A stretch of 64,000 nucleotides of DNA from NCBI GenBank assembly GCA_030407315.1, contig JALQPE010000468.1, forward strand, positions 1 through 64,000, in the 5' to 3' direction. Below the pieces are notes generated by a model that had not been told where the DNA came from, did no database searches, and saw only the letters and a program-made list of their open reading frames with translations. Position 1 is the first letter of the stretch. Each line of letters begins with the position of its first letter. Of the stretch, positions 32,071 through 43,754 are shown piece by piece. Made by a program: the position numbers and the translations under genes. This stretch comes from Asparagopsis taxiformis. Lineage: Eukaryota > Rhodophyta > Florideophyceae > Bonnemaisoniales > Bonnemaisoniaceae.

Positions 32071-34848
32071 CGTCTGTGTTTTCGGAAGTGGACGCGGACG
32101 TCCAGTCTCTCTAGTACGGGTCCTAGTCGGCCCCGAGATTTACTAGAACAAATGAACGTCCGCGTCCGAAAAAAAATAAAAATTTTTTGGATGCGGACGT
32201 CCACTTTCTCTAGTACGTTCGGCGGAATACTAGGACCCGACATCCACTTTCTCTAGTACGTTCGGCGGAATACTAGGACCCGACATCCAGTTTCTCTAGT
32301 ACGTTTGGCGGGATCCTAGGACCCGACATTCAGTATACAATATATCAGCAAAAACCGGGAGGGAAGAAATTACAGCGGATGGTAAATTAAGGGCCCATAT
32401 CGGACCGTATTTTATTCTCTCATTTACGAAACTGCTGGTATACAATACGTCTCTCTAGAATAGGAAATACATATCTGGTCAGAATAGGAAATAAATACCC
32501 GGTTAGAATAGGAAATACGTATCCAGCCAGAATACAAAATACCTGTCAGCATACCGTCGATCACCCATCTCCCTCACTATCGCGTTCTCCCTACCATCCG
32601 AACGCCATGCACCACCATCCGCACATACTTCAAGAACCCTCACGACCTAGATTACAAAAAATCTGCTCCTTCCCAATACCATCCCCGCTTTCCTCGACAC
32701 CACCCCAGCCCATTAAATCATCAAGACATGAAACACGAACATGGTCAGCAAAATCTTACACGACTTGAAACCCACTCTTACTTCTATCGTATGCCCGAAA
32801 ATATACACATACCAGAAACACCTCACAGCTTCATTCCCCATCTTCCTAGATCCCTTCTTCACTCTCCCTGAGTCCTGCCGTTCCTGCTTCACCACTCCTG
32901 CATCACATACACAACATCAACCCCAACAGTTAGATTCAAAAGCAACGCTTACCACGCCAGATATCTTAGAAAATCCCTTACTTACCTCTCATCCATCCTA
33001 CACACAATACAAACCATGATCCAAAAACCTTGCAATGAATAATCAAAGTCAGCAGTCCATATCTTCGCAAAACAAGTCTTGGCGCTCAATGAAACTTACC
33101 TTCTGTCATCACCATTCCAGCATCACCTGCATAAAATCGAAATCAACAACAACAGTCGGACTCAAAACCCACATGTCCCTCTCAGCATACTCTCAAAACT
33201 TCCGCACTTTCCTTCGCTCGACACAATACGCACCATGACTGGATAAGCTTCCAATGAATAAATATCGCATTAACTGCAATAGTCAGATTCGAAACAAACA
33301 CTTCTCTCGATGCATACCCTCAGAACTCACTTACTCTCGTTTCATTCTACACACAATACAGACCAAAAGTCGAAAATCTCACAACCAACAAATGAAGTCA
33401 ACATTCCGCATCTTCGCACCACCGGACTGCGCGCTAAATGCAACTTACCTTCCGTCATCACCATTCCTGCATCACCTACAAAAAATCGAAATCAACAACA
33501 ACAGTCGGACTGAAAACCCATGCTTCCCTCGCTGCATACCCTCAGAACTCACTTACCCTCGTTGTATCCTGCACACAATAGAAACCATAAGTCAAAAATT
33601 GTACAAAAAAATGTAGTCAGCATTCCATATCTTCGCGCAACTTAACTAGGCGCTCAATGTAACTTACCTTCCGTCATCACCATTCCAGAATCACCTACAC
33701 AAAATCAACATCAACCACAGCAGTCAGACTCAAAACCCACATTCCACTCACTGCACCCCTCAAATGCTCGCCTACCTCCCTTCCACCCTTCAGCAAATAT
33801 GCACCATGACTCACTAAGCTCCCAATAAATAAATATTGCATAAAAGACGACAGTCAAATTTAAAACAAACACTTCCCTCGCTTCATACCCTCAGGACGCA
33901 CTTAACCTCTTCATCTCGTTGCATCATACAAACAATACAACCAATAATTCACAAATCGTGCAACGAAAAAATGTAGTCAGCATTCCATTTCATCGCGAAA
34001 CCCGTCTTTCAGCTCAATGAAACTTACCTTCATCACTATTCCTGCACCACCTATACAACATCAAAATGAACCAGAACAGTCAGACTAAAAACCCATGCAT
34101 CCCTTATTGCACACCCGCGAGACTCACTTACTTACCTGCCTCCCATGGTTCACAACATGCAAACCATGACTCACGAAGCTTCTAATGAATCAATATCGCA
34201 TCAACGACAACAGTACGACTCAAAACACACGCTTCCCTCGCTGCATACTCTCCAAACTGGCATACTCACCGTCGTTCTATCCTCTACACCAAACAAAGGA
34301 AACACGACCAAAGAACCTCAGCCAGTGACGGCGGAGAAGTGGAATTCCACAGGTTAACCTGCGGCGTCGACTGGACAGCTTTCAACGTCAGCTTAAGTCC
34401 TGCTGTGCATACTCCATATCATCGCCGGTATTGAGATTAATAATGGCCCAAGCCATGGTCTCTGAACTCCCGAATGAGGAGATCCGGATCGAGAACATCG
34501 GAATGGTATAATCATATATATCACAATCCATTTGCTTCCCTTAAATGATCCCTGTAATATCCACTGTAAAGCACAAACTTATTCCATGAAGTTCGCAATT
34601 AATATAATTTTATTATTTCAAATGAATTAATTGAAAATCCATCTCCCACGGCGGTCATTCGTCCTTCCAAGCGCACGTTGCCAGCAAAATGTGTGACCTA
34701 GCGGTGATGACTGATCGCTCAGGCACATTCCACCATTGGGCTGCCAGAACTTCTGGCACTTGAAGTGAGCACAAAACTGATACCCACAAAACCACGAGAA
34801 CATTACAAACGAGGTCTCGAACGCACATTTGGAGTACAATATAAATAC
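32071..34848. repeat. A-type arm of element 2
   Basis: Inverted relative of 2735-5067. It contains the 43-bp and 24-bp subterminal repeats, a terminal-exon-like ORF (32713-32895, minus) and a longer micro-exon-like array. The inner border, near 34848, is where similarity to the B side of the same element begins. Confidence 0.8.
32713..34330 (-). other. Micro-exon-like array, second copy (minus strand)
   Basis: Reading the minus strand, GTAAG donors follow a/b blocks near 32983, 33098, 33333, 33446, 33554, 33664, 34024 and 34131. Acceptors look like TGTGTAG (a blocks) or GATGCAG/GATTC (b blocks). a and b alternate. The last block enters the frame 32895-32713, whose C-terminal ~40 residues (RKMGNEAVRCFWYVYI...) match the element 1 copy with few changes. 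A one-base length difference near 32870 shifts the joining phase between copies, so at least one copy may be inactive. Confidence 0.4.
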
Positions 34849-37020
34849 TATACAACAAACTCTACTCGCTATCTCAGACGACGCGGCTCACAAGTGGCGT
34901 AGTCCCAATTTTCCGTAACGCCTTTCCTGATGCTTAAAAGTAAAAACACGTCAAAACGTATATCAGAAATGAGTGCGAGAGTTTTCTGCACAGGAGATGC
35001 TGAGCCACCAAATTGATTTTTCGGAAATTTTAGAATTTCTGGGCTGGCCAGCAATGCAATCGAGCTGGACATCCACCGGACGTCCATTTCAGGTTGATCG
35101 TGAGAGAGTAGGGCGGGAACATGATGAAACAAGGACCAAGACCTGTCCCTGACGTGTTGAGCCTGAAATCGACCCTTCGTAAGACGCGATTTTGGCTTAC
35201 AGTTGGTGCTTACAGAAGCCAGTGATGACCCCGGTCGGGGCAGCAGCCGGTTCCTGGGGCCGTTGTGGCCAAATTAGACACCTTGATTTGAATTGAAATT
35301 TGGGCTATTCTCAAAAACATGCACATGTGAACATGTTTTTGAGATGGGGGTCTGCCGTACGGCACAATCGACCCGCCCAAATCGATGATTTTTCACAATT
35401 TTTTTCTGCCCGAAATTTTAGAATTTCTGGGCTCGCCAGCAATGCAATTGAGCCGGACATCCACCAGACGTCCATTCTGGGTTGTTCGTATGCTGCTCAC
35501 ATCTACGCATTACAGCAACCACGCAGGCGGGCCCACTGCTCATACGAAGTGCACGTAGCATGTGCAGCATGATGGATGAGCAGTGTTTGTCGTGAGAAAG
35601 TGGGGTGGGAGCATGTCGAAACAAGGACCAAAACTTCGCCCTGGCGTATTGAGCCCGAGCCTGGAATCGATCCTTCGTGAGATGTGGCTTTGCTTACAGT
35701 TGGTGCTTACAGAAGCCAGCGATGGCCCCGCTCGGGGCGTCGGATGGCTTCTTCTGGGGCCGTTGTGGCCAGATTAGACACCTTGATTTGAATTGAATTT
35801 TGAGCCATTCTCAAAAACATGCACATGTGAACATGTTTTTGAGATGGGGGTGTGCCGTACGGCACTTTCGACCGCCCAAATCGATATAATTTTGCAATTT
35901 TTTTCTGACTGAAATTTTAGAATTTCTGGGCTCGCCAGCAATGCAATTGAGCTGGACATTCACCGGACGTCCATTTCAGGTTGGTCGAGTATTGCACATG
36001 GATACAGTTTTGCAGCTATTTCTCAGCCCAACATTTTAGAATTTCAGGGCTGACCAGCAATGTAACCGAGCCGGACTTCCACTGGACGTCCATTTCAAGT
36101 TAGGCTAGTGCTGCACATTTGCTCGCATCGCAGCAACTAAGCAAGTGTTGACAGCACCGAGATGCCATGCAGACAAGGGGGAATCGGCTGCAAACGGCTT
36201 CCCTGGTCGGCGGCTGGATGTCTGGATGTGAATGGCTGCAAGCATGGAAATCTTGCTACCGCACAGCGCATACACACTGCAGCAGCACATCACTGACGCA
36301 TGCGAAAGTTGGGTGCTGCAGTGCGTGGTTGTGTGTGTGTGTGTGTGTTTGTGTGTTTGTGTGTGTATGACGAACCTTGTGGTATCCCTAGGCGTGCACT
36401 GGTACAAAAAGTTTGGACTGCCCCATCGGTCGTACTTTGGCGCATTTACATGCATCGGAGAACGACCAAGGAGGTAGAGCAGCAATCGCTGTTGGCTGAG
36501 CGTCCAAACTGGAGGGCTTGGGGCAATGGTTCTATAGCAGTCATTTATAGGACGCCCACCGTTGATGACTGAGATCCACGGTGGGTTTAGTATTCATGGT
36601 GTTGTCCTGCATTGGCGGACGTCGAAGACGAGTACTTCCAGTGAGCGTCCAAGGTGAACAGCTCAGCAGAGGATTATGATGTGGATGTGAAGGCATGGAT
36701 GAGGCCAGCAGGAACGTTTCTGCAAGATGGGCGTGAGTGGGTAAGTGAGCGGGGAGGGGCCGCTCGGGGCGCTTGGTAGCTTCTGGGGCCGTTGTGGCCA
36801 AATTAGAATCAAGCCTATGTCCGGCGGACGTCCTGAATTGCTTTATTTTTTGGGCTATTCTCAAAAACATGCACATGTGAACATGTTTTTGAGATGGGGG
36901 TGTGCCGTACGGCACTTTCGACCGCCCAAATCGATGTATTTTTGCATTTTTTTCTGACTGAAATTTTAGAATTTCTGGGCTCGCCAGCAATGCAATTGCG
37001 CTGGTCATTCACCGGACGTC
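34849..37020. repeat. Left arm of the central palindrome of element 2
   Basis: This reads as the reverse complement of 39645-42318. It contains hairpin-plus-palindrome units at 35310, 35810 and 36860 and a (GT)n stretch at about 36330-36368. The predicted ORFs in the two arms are identical or differ at single residues, so the arms are very similar. Confidence 0.88.
35310..36915. repeat. Three hairpin-plus-palindrome units
   Basis: Each unit has a 34-bp imperfect palindrome with 12-bp arms CTCAAAAACATG / CATGTTTTTGAG (35310-35343, 35810-35843, 36860-36893). About 8 bp later comes the palindrome GTGCCGTACGGCAC (35852-35865 and 36902-36915; the first unit has a 12-bp version at 35353-35364). 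GAAATTTTAGAATTTC and GGACGTCC follow about 90 bp downstream. Confidence 0.9.
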
Positions 37021-39644
37021 TATATGCGCTCAAGCGATTGCTGTCTGCTTCAAATACCTGAGACATTATTGCCCCACACGACATAAAGTCCCCCAACATG
37101 CGACGCCCATCAAACATAAACATTTTCATGCTCTTACTACATTCTAGTCGCACACATACATCCATCTTCAAACAAAAAATGTCATTTAAACACCACCAGT
37201 CCCGCTTCATCGTACGCCAATACCGCCCAGTCGCCCAGCAGACAAGCTAGCCGTGCAGAAAATAAGCACTGCCATCTACGACGGAAACGACTGGATCTCA
37301 TCATCGCTCTCAGCATTTCCAACAAGCCCAACATGTTTCCCCTACGTCACCCTGCAAAACGATACCATTGTATACTTCTGCATTCTCCGTCAATTGCATT
37401 CATTCAATCTGCGCAATGAATTCTTCAATCTCGAAGCCGGCCGGGTTTTCTGCCCATCCTGCAATAAGGGCATTGGAGAAAGTTCTCTAGCAATGGCCAC
37501 TAAAGCCTTGATGCAACTACACGGTGCTGATTGCTTCTATCGCTTCCTCAAATCTGTCGACATTTACAACATACCATCCATCCGACACATTTCCAAACTA
37601 AACTAGACTGTTCATTGACAAACTCGTGTGTAGCCCCATTTAGACCACTCACCACTGGTATCTGCTGAGTCACCGCGCACTGCCCTGGTGCTCCCTCCTG
37701 AATTCGCTTGGGCTGTCTCAATACATTCCGTACTATGCCTATGAAGCAGTCCCGTTATGGATCAGCGTTCTGCGTGTTCAGCACATCATCCCCACGTTAC
37801 CAGAGCTGCAATTTCTCAGCGGTACGGGTATCATCAATCCTTAGCACAGATGTGATACAGCAGCCGATGCAGGTCAATTTCTAGACTCGTAATTTTGCAC
37901 TCAAGAAGGGAGATCGGTATGGAAATTGTCCAGGCATAACAAACCGCCTGTCCTGCTCTCCTGCAGAGCAAGCTCCATCGATCCAGTCGATCAGGAACCT
38001 GACGACATGTAGTCGGCGTTCGTTCCGGACGCGGAAAGGGCAAATTTTTGTGTGGCGTTTGCAGATTCAGTCGCAACGGGAAGCGATGAAACTTTCCGCA
38101 TGGCGTTTGACTGCGGTTTATCTGAGACAGACATCGAGCGATCGGTGTTTCTGTCCAGATGAAGCTGGAGATCAATGCCGTATTTGAGCTGATAATTGGA
38201 GCAAAGATTTGAAACAAATTTTCTGTGCAAATTTACGACGCGACACGGCGGAGGGTGGATAACTCAACGTTAGATGTTATTGGTTGAGCCAACATTACAA
38301 GACCGTACCGACGACACGCGCAATCATTGATTTTTCGCTCATTGCTTAGAGAGCAAAACTGTCCAATGGTCGTATCAAGTTAGACCAGCACATATTTCCG
38401 CAACATCTTGGTGGAACGAAGTCGGTGCTCACGAAAGCCTGAGAGCTGCCTTGAGTCGAGGATTTTGTACGCCGCCTTATCTGTGGTAGTTTCATACTGC
38501 GTTGTTTCACCGTTGGACTTGTGCCACGCACACTTGGATCTCTCTCCATACGTACGTGTAGATAAGATGTGAATTGAGCTACAATAGCATACCAAACTGG
38601 AAACCAGTATCTACATGCTTTGTGAGAATATAATGCCTCTTCCTCGAGAAAAGGCCTCCTTCGGAATACTAGATTTCATTCAACCATATCCATCCATCTC
38701 CCATCGCTTCAGCATGAAATCATCACCATTCCATCCATCGCAACATTCGTCTCTATCCAAACACTACTCTCCACACATCTCCCCGATCTTTCAGTCCGAC
38801 CGTACCCGGCGGCGGCCGAGAGAAACGTACTGGCCATTGTTAAAAGTATCTACGACGGCAATGAGCGCATATATTAAATCATTCTCTATGTGAACACAGA
38901 CCCTAATTGCCTCTCGTTTGTGGCAGAAATGAAACAAACACAAAGACTGCAACTCGTCCATGCGAGAAGCAAAAGCTACAGATTTTTAGCAAGTATCGAT
39001 AGCTACAAAGAACCACTGCAACGTTTATTCTAGACTTGTATACATTTTCATTAGCACTTACATTACCATACACGAATAGTATTGCATTAAAGATTTTTAT
39101 GAGAATGACAGGGGTCAGCGGCCGGGTTCCCTCCAGCTCAGCTTGGCTCAGCTCCGGATGCAGATGTGGTGAAGGGAAGAGAGAAAAGTCAGATATTCTA
39201 CCATGATCTGATTTGATTTGCAATCCGAGAACTTCTTGACTCCCAAAAGGTGTAAACAGTATCTCTGCATATTGGCATCGACCAAAAGAACTGCAGCACT
39301 AACTCAATTTTCATTGCAGAGATCAGCACAACGTATTCGTCTTGAGTGTCACAAGTTGCAATTAGATGGCGCTGACTCGAAGCTAGGAGAGTTGGTAGTT
39401 GTGCCGAGTCGGCGTCTTCGGTTTGATCGCTCGTGTAAATATCCAAGCAAAATGGCAGGCAAGGAGATACAAAGCCACGCAACAATCAAGCTTACCACAT
39501 TCCCCAGCCAGAATCACCATAGAAATCCTTGCAGTCTGCATCACACAGATCATCTTACGCAGTGCGTGCTGCCCAGGTCGTTATTCGGCCCTATCCAGAA
39601 ACACTTTTAGGCCTAGTGCAACCAGTAGATCTGAAATGGAAATG
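37021..39644. other. Unique centre of element 2
   Basis: 2.6 kb lying between the two palindrome arms and not repeated elsewhere in the window. One ORF (37253-37606) is the only candidate gene. The rest, including 37607-39644, shows no motif-bearing ORF. It may be captured DNA. Confidence 0.6.
37253..37606 (+). CDS. Hypothetical ORF with CxxC...HxxxxC motif
   Basis: 117 codons; it starts at a GTG and has no upstream ATG in frame, so an upstream exon is possible. It contains FCPSCNKG followed 17 residues later by H-x4-C (HGADC), a possible zinc-binding set. No family recognised. It is the only plausible coding region in the unique centre of element 2. Low confidence that it is a gene. Confidence 0.3.
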   Translation: MQKISTAIYDGNDWISSSLSAFPTSPTCFPYVTLQNDTIVYFCILRQLHSFNLRNEFFNLEAGRVFCPSCNKGIGESSLAMATKALMQLHGADCFYRFLKSVDIYNIPSIRHISKLN

Positions 39645-42318
39645 GACGTCCGGTGAATGACCAGCGCAATTGCATTGCTGGCGAGCCCAGAAATTCTAAA
39701 ATTTCAGTCAGAAAAAAAATGCAAAAATACATCGATTTGGGCGGTCGAAAGTGCCGTACGGCACACCCCCATCTCAAAAACATGTTCACATGTGCATGTT
39801 TTTGAGAATAGCCCAAAAAATAAAGCAATTCAGGACGTCCGCCGGACATAGGCTTGATTCTAATTTGGCCACAACGGCCCCAGAAGCTACCAAGCGCCCC
39901 GAGCGGCCCCTCCCCGCTCACTTACCCACTCACGCCCATCTTGCAGAAACGTTCCTGCTGGCCTCATCCATGCCTTCACATCCACATCATAATCCTCTGC
40001 TGAGCTGTTCACCTTGGACGCTCACTGGAAGTACTCGTCTTCGACGTCCGCCAATGCAGGACAACACCATGAATACTAAACCCACCGTGGATCTCAGTCA
40101 TCAACGGTGGGCGTCCTATAAATGACTGCTATAGAACCATTGCCCCAAGCCCTCCAGTTTGGACGCTCAGCCAACAGCGATTGCTGCTCTACCTCCTTGG
40201 TCGTTCTCCGATGCATGTAAATGCGCCAAAGTACGACCGATGGGGCAGTCCAAACTTTTTGTACCAGTGCACGCCTAGGGATACCACAAGGTTCGTCATA
40301 CACACACAAACACACAAACACACAAACACACAAACAACCACGCACTGCAGCACCCAACTTTCGCATGCGTCAGTGATGTGCTGCTGCAGTGTGTATGCGC
40401 TGTGCGGTAGCAAGATTTCCATGCTTGCAGCCATTCACATCCAGACATCCAGCCGCCGACCAGGGAAGCCGTTTGCAGCCGATTCCCCCTTGTCTGCATG
40501 GCATCTCGGTGCTGTCAACACTTGCTTAGTTGCTGCGATGCGAGCAAATGTGCAGCACTAGCCTAACTTGAAATGGACGTCCAGTGGAAGTCCGGCTCGG
40601 TTACATTGCTGGTCAGCCCTGAAATTCTAAAATGTTGGGCTGAGAAATAGCTGCAAAACTGTATCCATGTGCAATACTCGACCAACCTGAAATGGACGTC
40701 CGGTGAATGTCCAGCTCAATTGCATTGCTGGCGAGCCCAGAAATTCTAAAATTTCAGTCAGAAAAAAATTGCAAAATTATATCGATTTGGGCGGTCGAAA
40801 GTGCCGTACGGCACACCCCCATCTCAAAAACATGTTCACATGTGCATGTTTTTGAGAATGGCTCAAAATTCAATTCAAATCAAGGTGTCTAATCTGGCCA
40901 CAACGGCCCCAGAAGAAGCCATCCGACGCCCCGAGCGGGGCCATCGCTGGCTTCTGTAAGCACCAACTGTAAGCAAAGCCACATCTCACGAAGGATCGAT
41001 TCCAGGCTCAGGCTCAATACGCCAGGGCGAAGTTTTGGTCCTTGTTTCGACATGCTCCCACCCCACTTTCTCACGACAAACACTGCTCATCCATCATGCT
41101 GCACATGCTACGTGCACTTCGTATGAGCAGTGGGCCCGCCTGCGTGGTTGCTGTAATGCGTAGATGTGAGCAGCATACGAACAACCCAGAATGGACGTCT
41201 GGTGGATGTCCGGCTCAATTGCATTGCTGGCGAGCCCAGAAATTCTAAAATTTCGGGCAGAAAAAAATTGTGAAAAATCATCGATTTGGGCGGGTCGATT
41301 GTGCCGTACGGCAGACCCCCATCTCAAAAACATGTTCACATGTGCATGTTTTTGAGAATAGCCCAAATTTCAATTCAAATCAAGGTGTCTAATTTGGCCA
41401 CAACGGCCCCAGGAACCGGCTGCTGCCCCGACCGGGGCCGTCACTGGCTTCTGTAAGCACCAACTGTAAGCCAAAATCGCGTCTTACGAAGGGTCGATTC
41501 CAGGCTTCAAGCCCAAGTTATGCTAGGGAGACATCTTTTTCCTGTTTCATCATGGTCCCACCTTACATCCTCACGACAAACAACACTCACACATCACGTT
41601 ACTCATATTCCGTGCACTTTGTATGAGTAGTGAGCCCGCCTGCTTAGTTGCTGCAATGCATGGATGTGGGCAGCACACGACCAACCTGAAATGGACGTCC
41701 GGTGGATGTCCAGCTCGATTGCACTGCTGGCCAGCCCAGAAATTCTAAAATTTCGGGCAGAAAAAAATTGTGAAAAATCATCGATTTGGGCGGGTCGATT
41801 GTGCCGTACGGCAGACCCCCATCTCAAAAACATGTTCACATGTGCATGTTTTTGAGAATAGCCCAAATTTCAATTCAAATCAAGGTGTCTAATTTGGCCA
41901 CAACGGCCCCAGGAACCGGCTGCCGCCCCGACCGGGGTCATCACTGGCTTCTGTAAGCACCAACTGTAAGCCAAAATCGCGTCTTACGAAGGGTCGATTT
42001 CAGGCTCAACACGTCAGGGACAGGTCTTGGTCCTTGTTTCATCATGGTCCCGCCCTACTCTCTCACGATCAACCTGAAATGGACGTCCGGTGGATGTCCA
42101 GCTCGATTGCACTGCTGGCCAGCCCAGAAATTCTAAAATTTCCGAAAAATCAATTTGGTGGCCCAGCATCTCCTGTGCCGAAAATTCCCGCGCTCACTTC
42201 TGATATACGTCTAGACGTGTTTCGCACTTGTACGCATCAGGGAAGGCGTCACGGAAGGTTGAGACTACGCTACTTGTGTACCGCGTCGTCTGAGATAGCG
42301 AGTAGTGTTTGTTGTATA
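39645..42318. repeat. Right arm of the central palindrome of element 2
   Basis: Inverted copy of 34849-37020 with one extra unit of about 500 bp (41357-41870 region). Hairpins lie at 39773-39806, 40823-40856, 41323-41356 and 41823-41856. The associated GTGCCGTACGGCA palindromes start at 39751, 40801, 41301 and 41801. A (CA)n stretch at about 40298-40336 mirrors the (GT)n of the left arm. Confidence 0.88.
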
Positions 42319-43754
42319 GTTGTGGAGTATGCGTCTGGTGGTTTGTAAAGCTTGCAGAACGGGATAGGGATGTGGGTGGCTCCATTTTATGAATACATGA
42401 ATACAAATATTCAGGGTTGACGAAGCGGAAAGGCATACGCTCATACATGTATGAGTTTGCATAGTGGAGAAAATATTTACATCGAAATTTACATGGAGGA
42501 GATGGAGGTTTTAAGGATGAGGTATGAGAGGAAGAAAATTCTTCTGTGGTATGAGGATGTGTTCTGTGGGGGGTGGATGAATCTTGGGATGGGATGGTAC
42601 AGGGGGAAGTGGAAATGTACGGAGTGCGGGTTTAGATTGGAGTGTGATTCGGAGAGGAGTGCCGACAAGCATATTATGGGGATTGGGGAGACGCTGCGGG
42701 GTGTTGGGGTAGTGAGGGCGGAGGAGGTGTTTAGGTGGGACCGTAGGAGGGTGCGGTTGAAGGCCCCGAGAGGAGGGGGTTTTAGGAAAGTGAGGAGAAA
42801 GAGGTGGGAAGGGGGGTGGCGTCTGTTCTGGCTGTGGTGAGTGGGAATGTGATGGGAAGAAGAGGGTTATTGTATTTGGGGAGGGAGGAGAGTGGGGGGA
42901 TGGGTGCGAAGTGGGGGTTGATATGTGGTTCAGAGCGGGGAGGTTTCTGGGGAGACGGCGGCGGAGCGGGAGCGTGGGCCGGTGGTGGTGGTGTATACGG
43001 TATCGAAGATGCGGATGGCGTGGGGGCATGTAGCAGGTGAGGGAGGGAGGGGTGGAGCAGGTCGAAGAGTAAGCTGCAGGGGAAGTTTGTGGAGAGGGCG
43101 AAGGAGATGGGTTGAAGGTAGAGGAGAGAGGGTATTGAAGAACAATACGTTGCAAAGGTGATGGGGGAGAGCATGGTCGAGGGGATAGGGGATGTTTTTC
43201 CCTATTCTGAGGTATATGAGGACTGGTTATACGAAATCTGTACGGTAGAGCAGAAAAGTAGGTATGGAATGGAGGTGTGCACCGTGGAAGCGGGGATAGG
43301 TAGCTGAAAATGCGTGCTAGAGTGGTATTGGGGGTGTTTGAGGTACAGTACGGGGGAGGTGAGCACCAAATGGAAGGGGGTGTGAGCGAGAGGATGAAAA
43401 AATTAAAGACAAAATTGGAGTCGACCGACAAGGAAAAATAGAGTGGTCGCCGTGATGGATGCGGACATCCATGTCGAGCACGGCGGCAGAAATTTCTGGG
43501 GTCGAAATTTTTGAATTTCTGAACCGGCGCCCGTCCTAGGTGGACATAGACATGGCGGAAGTCCATCCCGAGGGGGACATCCGTGGTACTAGAAACAATG
43601 AATGTCGTCCTAGTAATACTAGACGTACTAGACCGCATGGACGTCCGGTTCTAGGCGGACATCCAAAAATACTGGAGAACATGGACGTCCGCCTAGTAAT
43701 ACTAGGTGTACTAGAGGTTGTGGACGTCCGCGTCCATTTCCGAGAACACAGACG
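42319..43754. repeat. B-type arm of element 2
   Basis: An inverted copy is at 55606-57100 (left end of element 3). It contains a small conserved ORF, a GA-rich stretch, and then several GGACGTCC/CTAGTA motifs before the terminus at 43754. The first ~35 bp of the terminus are shared with A arms; the rest is not. Confidence 0.88.
42451..42840 (+). CDS. Small B-arm protein with zinc-finger-like motif
   Basis: 129 codons with ATG at 42451, reading towards the element terminus. Residues about 1-40 (IYIEIYMEEMEVLRMRYERK, then KILLWYEDVFCGG) are conserved in the second B arm. The segment KCTECGFRLECDSE...DKHI suggests a C2H-type zinc site. The C-terminus is basic and runs into a G/A-rich region. 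The inverted copy in element 3 (56933 to 56679) keeps the first ~40 residues and is then out of frame. No known family recognised. It could be an element-encoded DNA-binding accessory. Confidence 0.5.
   Translation: MSLHSGENIYIEIYMEEMEVLRMRYERKKILLWYEDVFCGGWMNLGMGWYRGKWKCTECGFRLECDSERSADKHIMGIGETLRGVGVVRAEEVFRWDRRRVRLKAPRGGGFRKVRRKRWEGGWRLFWLW

Larger units (their letters stand above)
32071..43754. mobile_element. Large TIR DNA element 2, complete (11,684 bp)
   Basis: The left end is CGTCTGTG at 32071 and the right end is CACAGACG at 43754. The outer ~35 bp of the ends are imperfect inverted repeats containing GGACGCGGACGTCC. Removing the element plus one copy of AA (32069-32070 or 43755-43756) rejoins the gypsy RT reading frame exactly (…DVQ then TPQTAGEL). 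Internal order: A arm, inverted unit array, unique centre, inverted unit array, B arm. I see no transposase inside, so it is probably non-autonomous. Confidence 0.9.

Noticed and set aside
34627..34839. Cysteine-rich 70-codon ORF in the A arm of element 2
   Set aside because: The corresponding region of element 1 (2740-2900) does not preserve the frame or the cysteines.
2735..34848. A single 32-kb element bounded by the two inverted A arms
   Set aside because: The termini at 5067 and 32071 face inwards and each interrupts a different retrotransposon; element 2 is independently defined by its target duplication at 43754.
36105..36485. 126-codon ORF with HTHTHT repeats, and its mirror at 40181-40561
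   Set aside because: Produced by a (GT)n microsatellite within palindrome arms; it differs between arms exactly at the microsatellite.
36541..37008. 155-codon ORF, mirrored at 39657-40125
   Set aside because: Runs through the hairpin and palindrome repeat unit; no motif, and its two copies simply reflect the inverted arms.
42511..43638. 375-codon proline/serine-rich ORF on the minus strand
   Set aside because: It is the complement of a G/A-rich stretch in the B arm, has low-complexity composition, and lies opposite the conserved small ORF at 42451.
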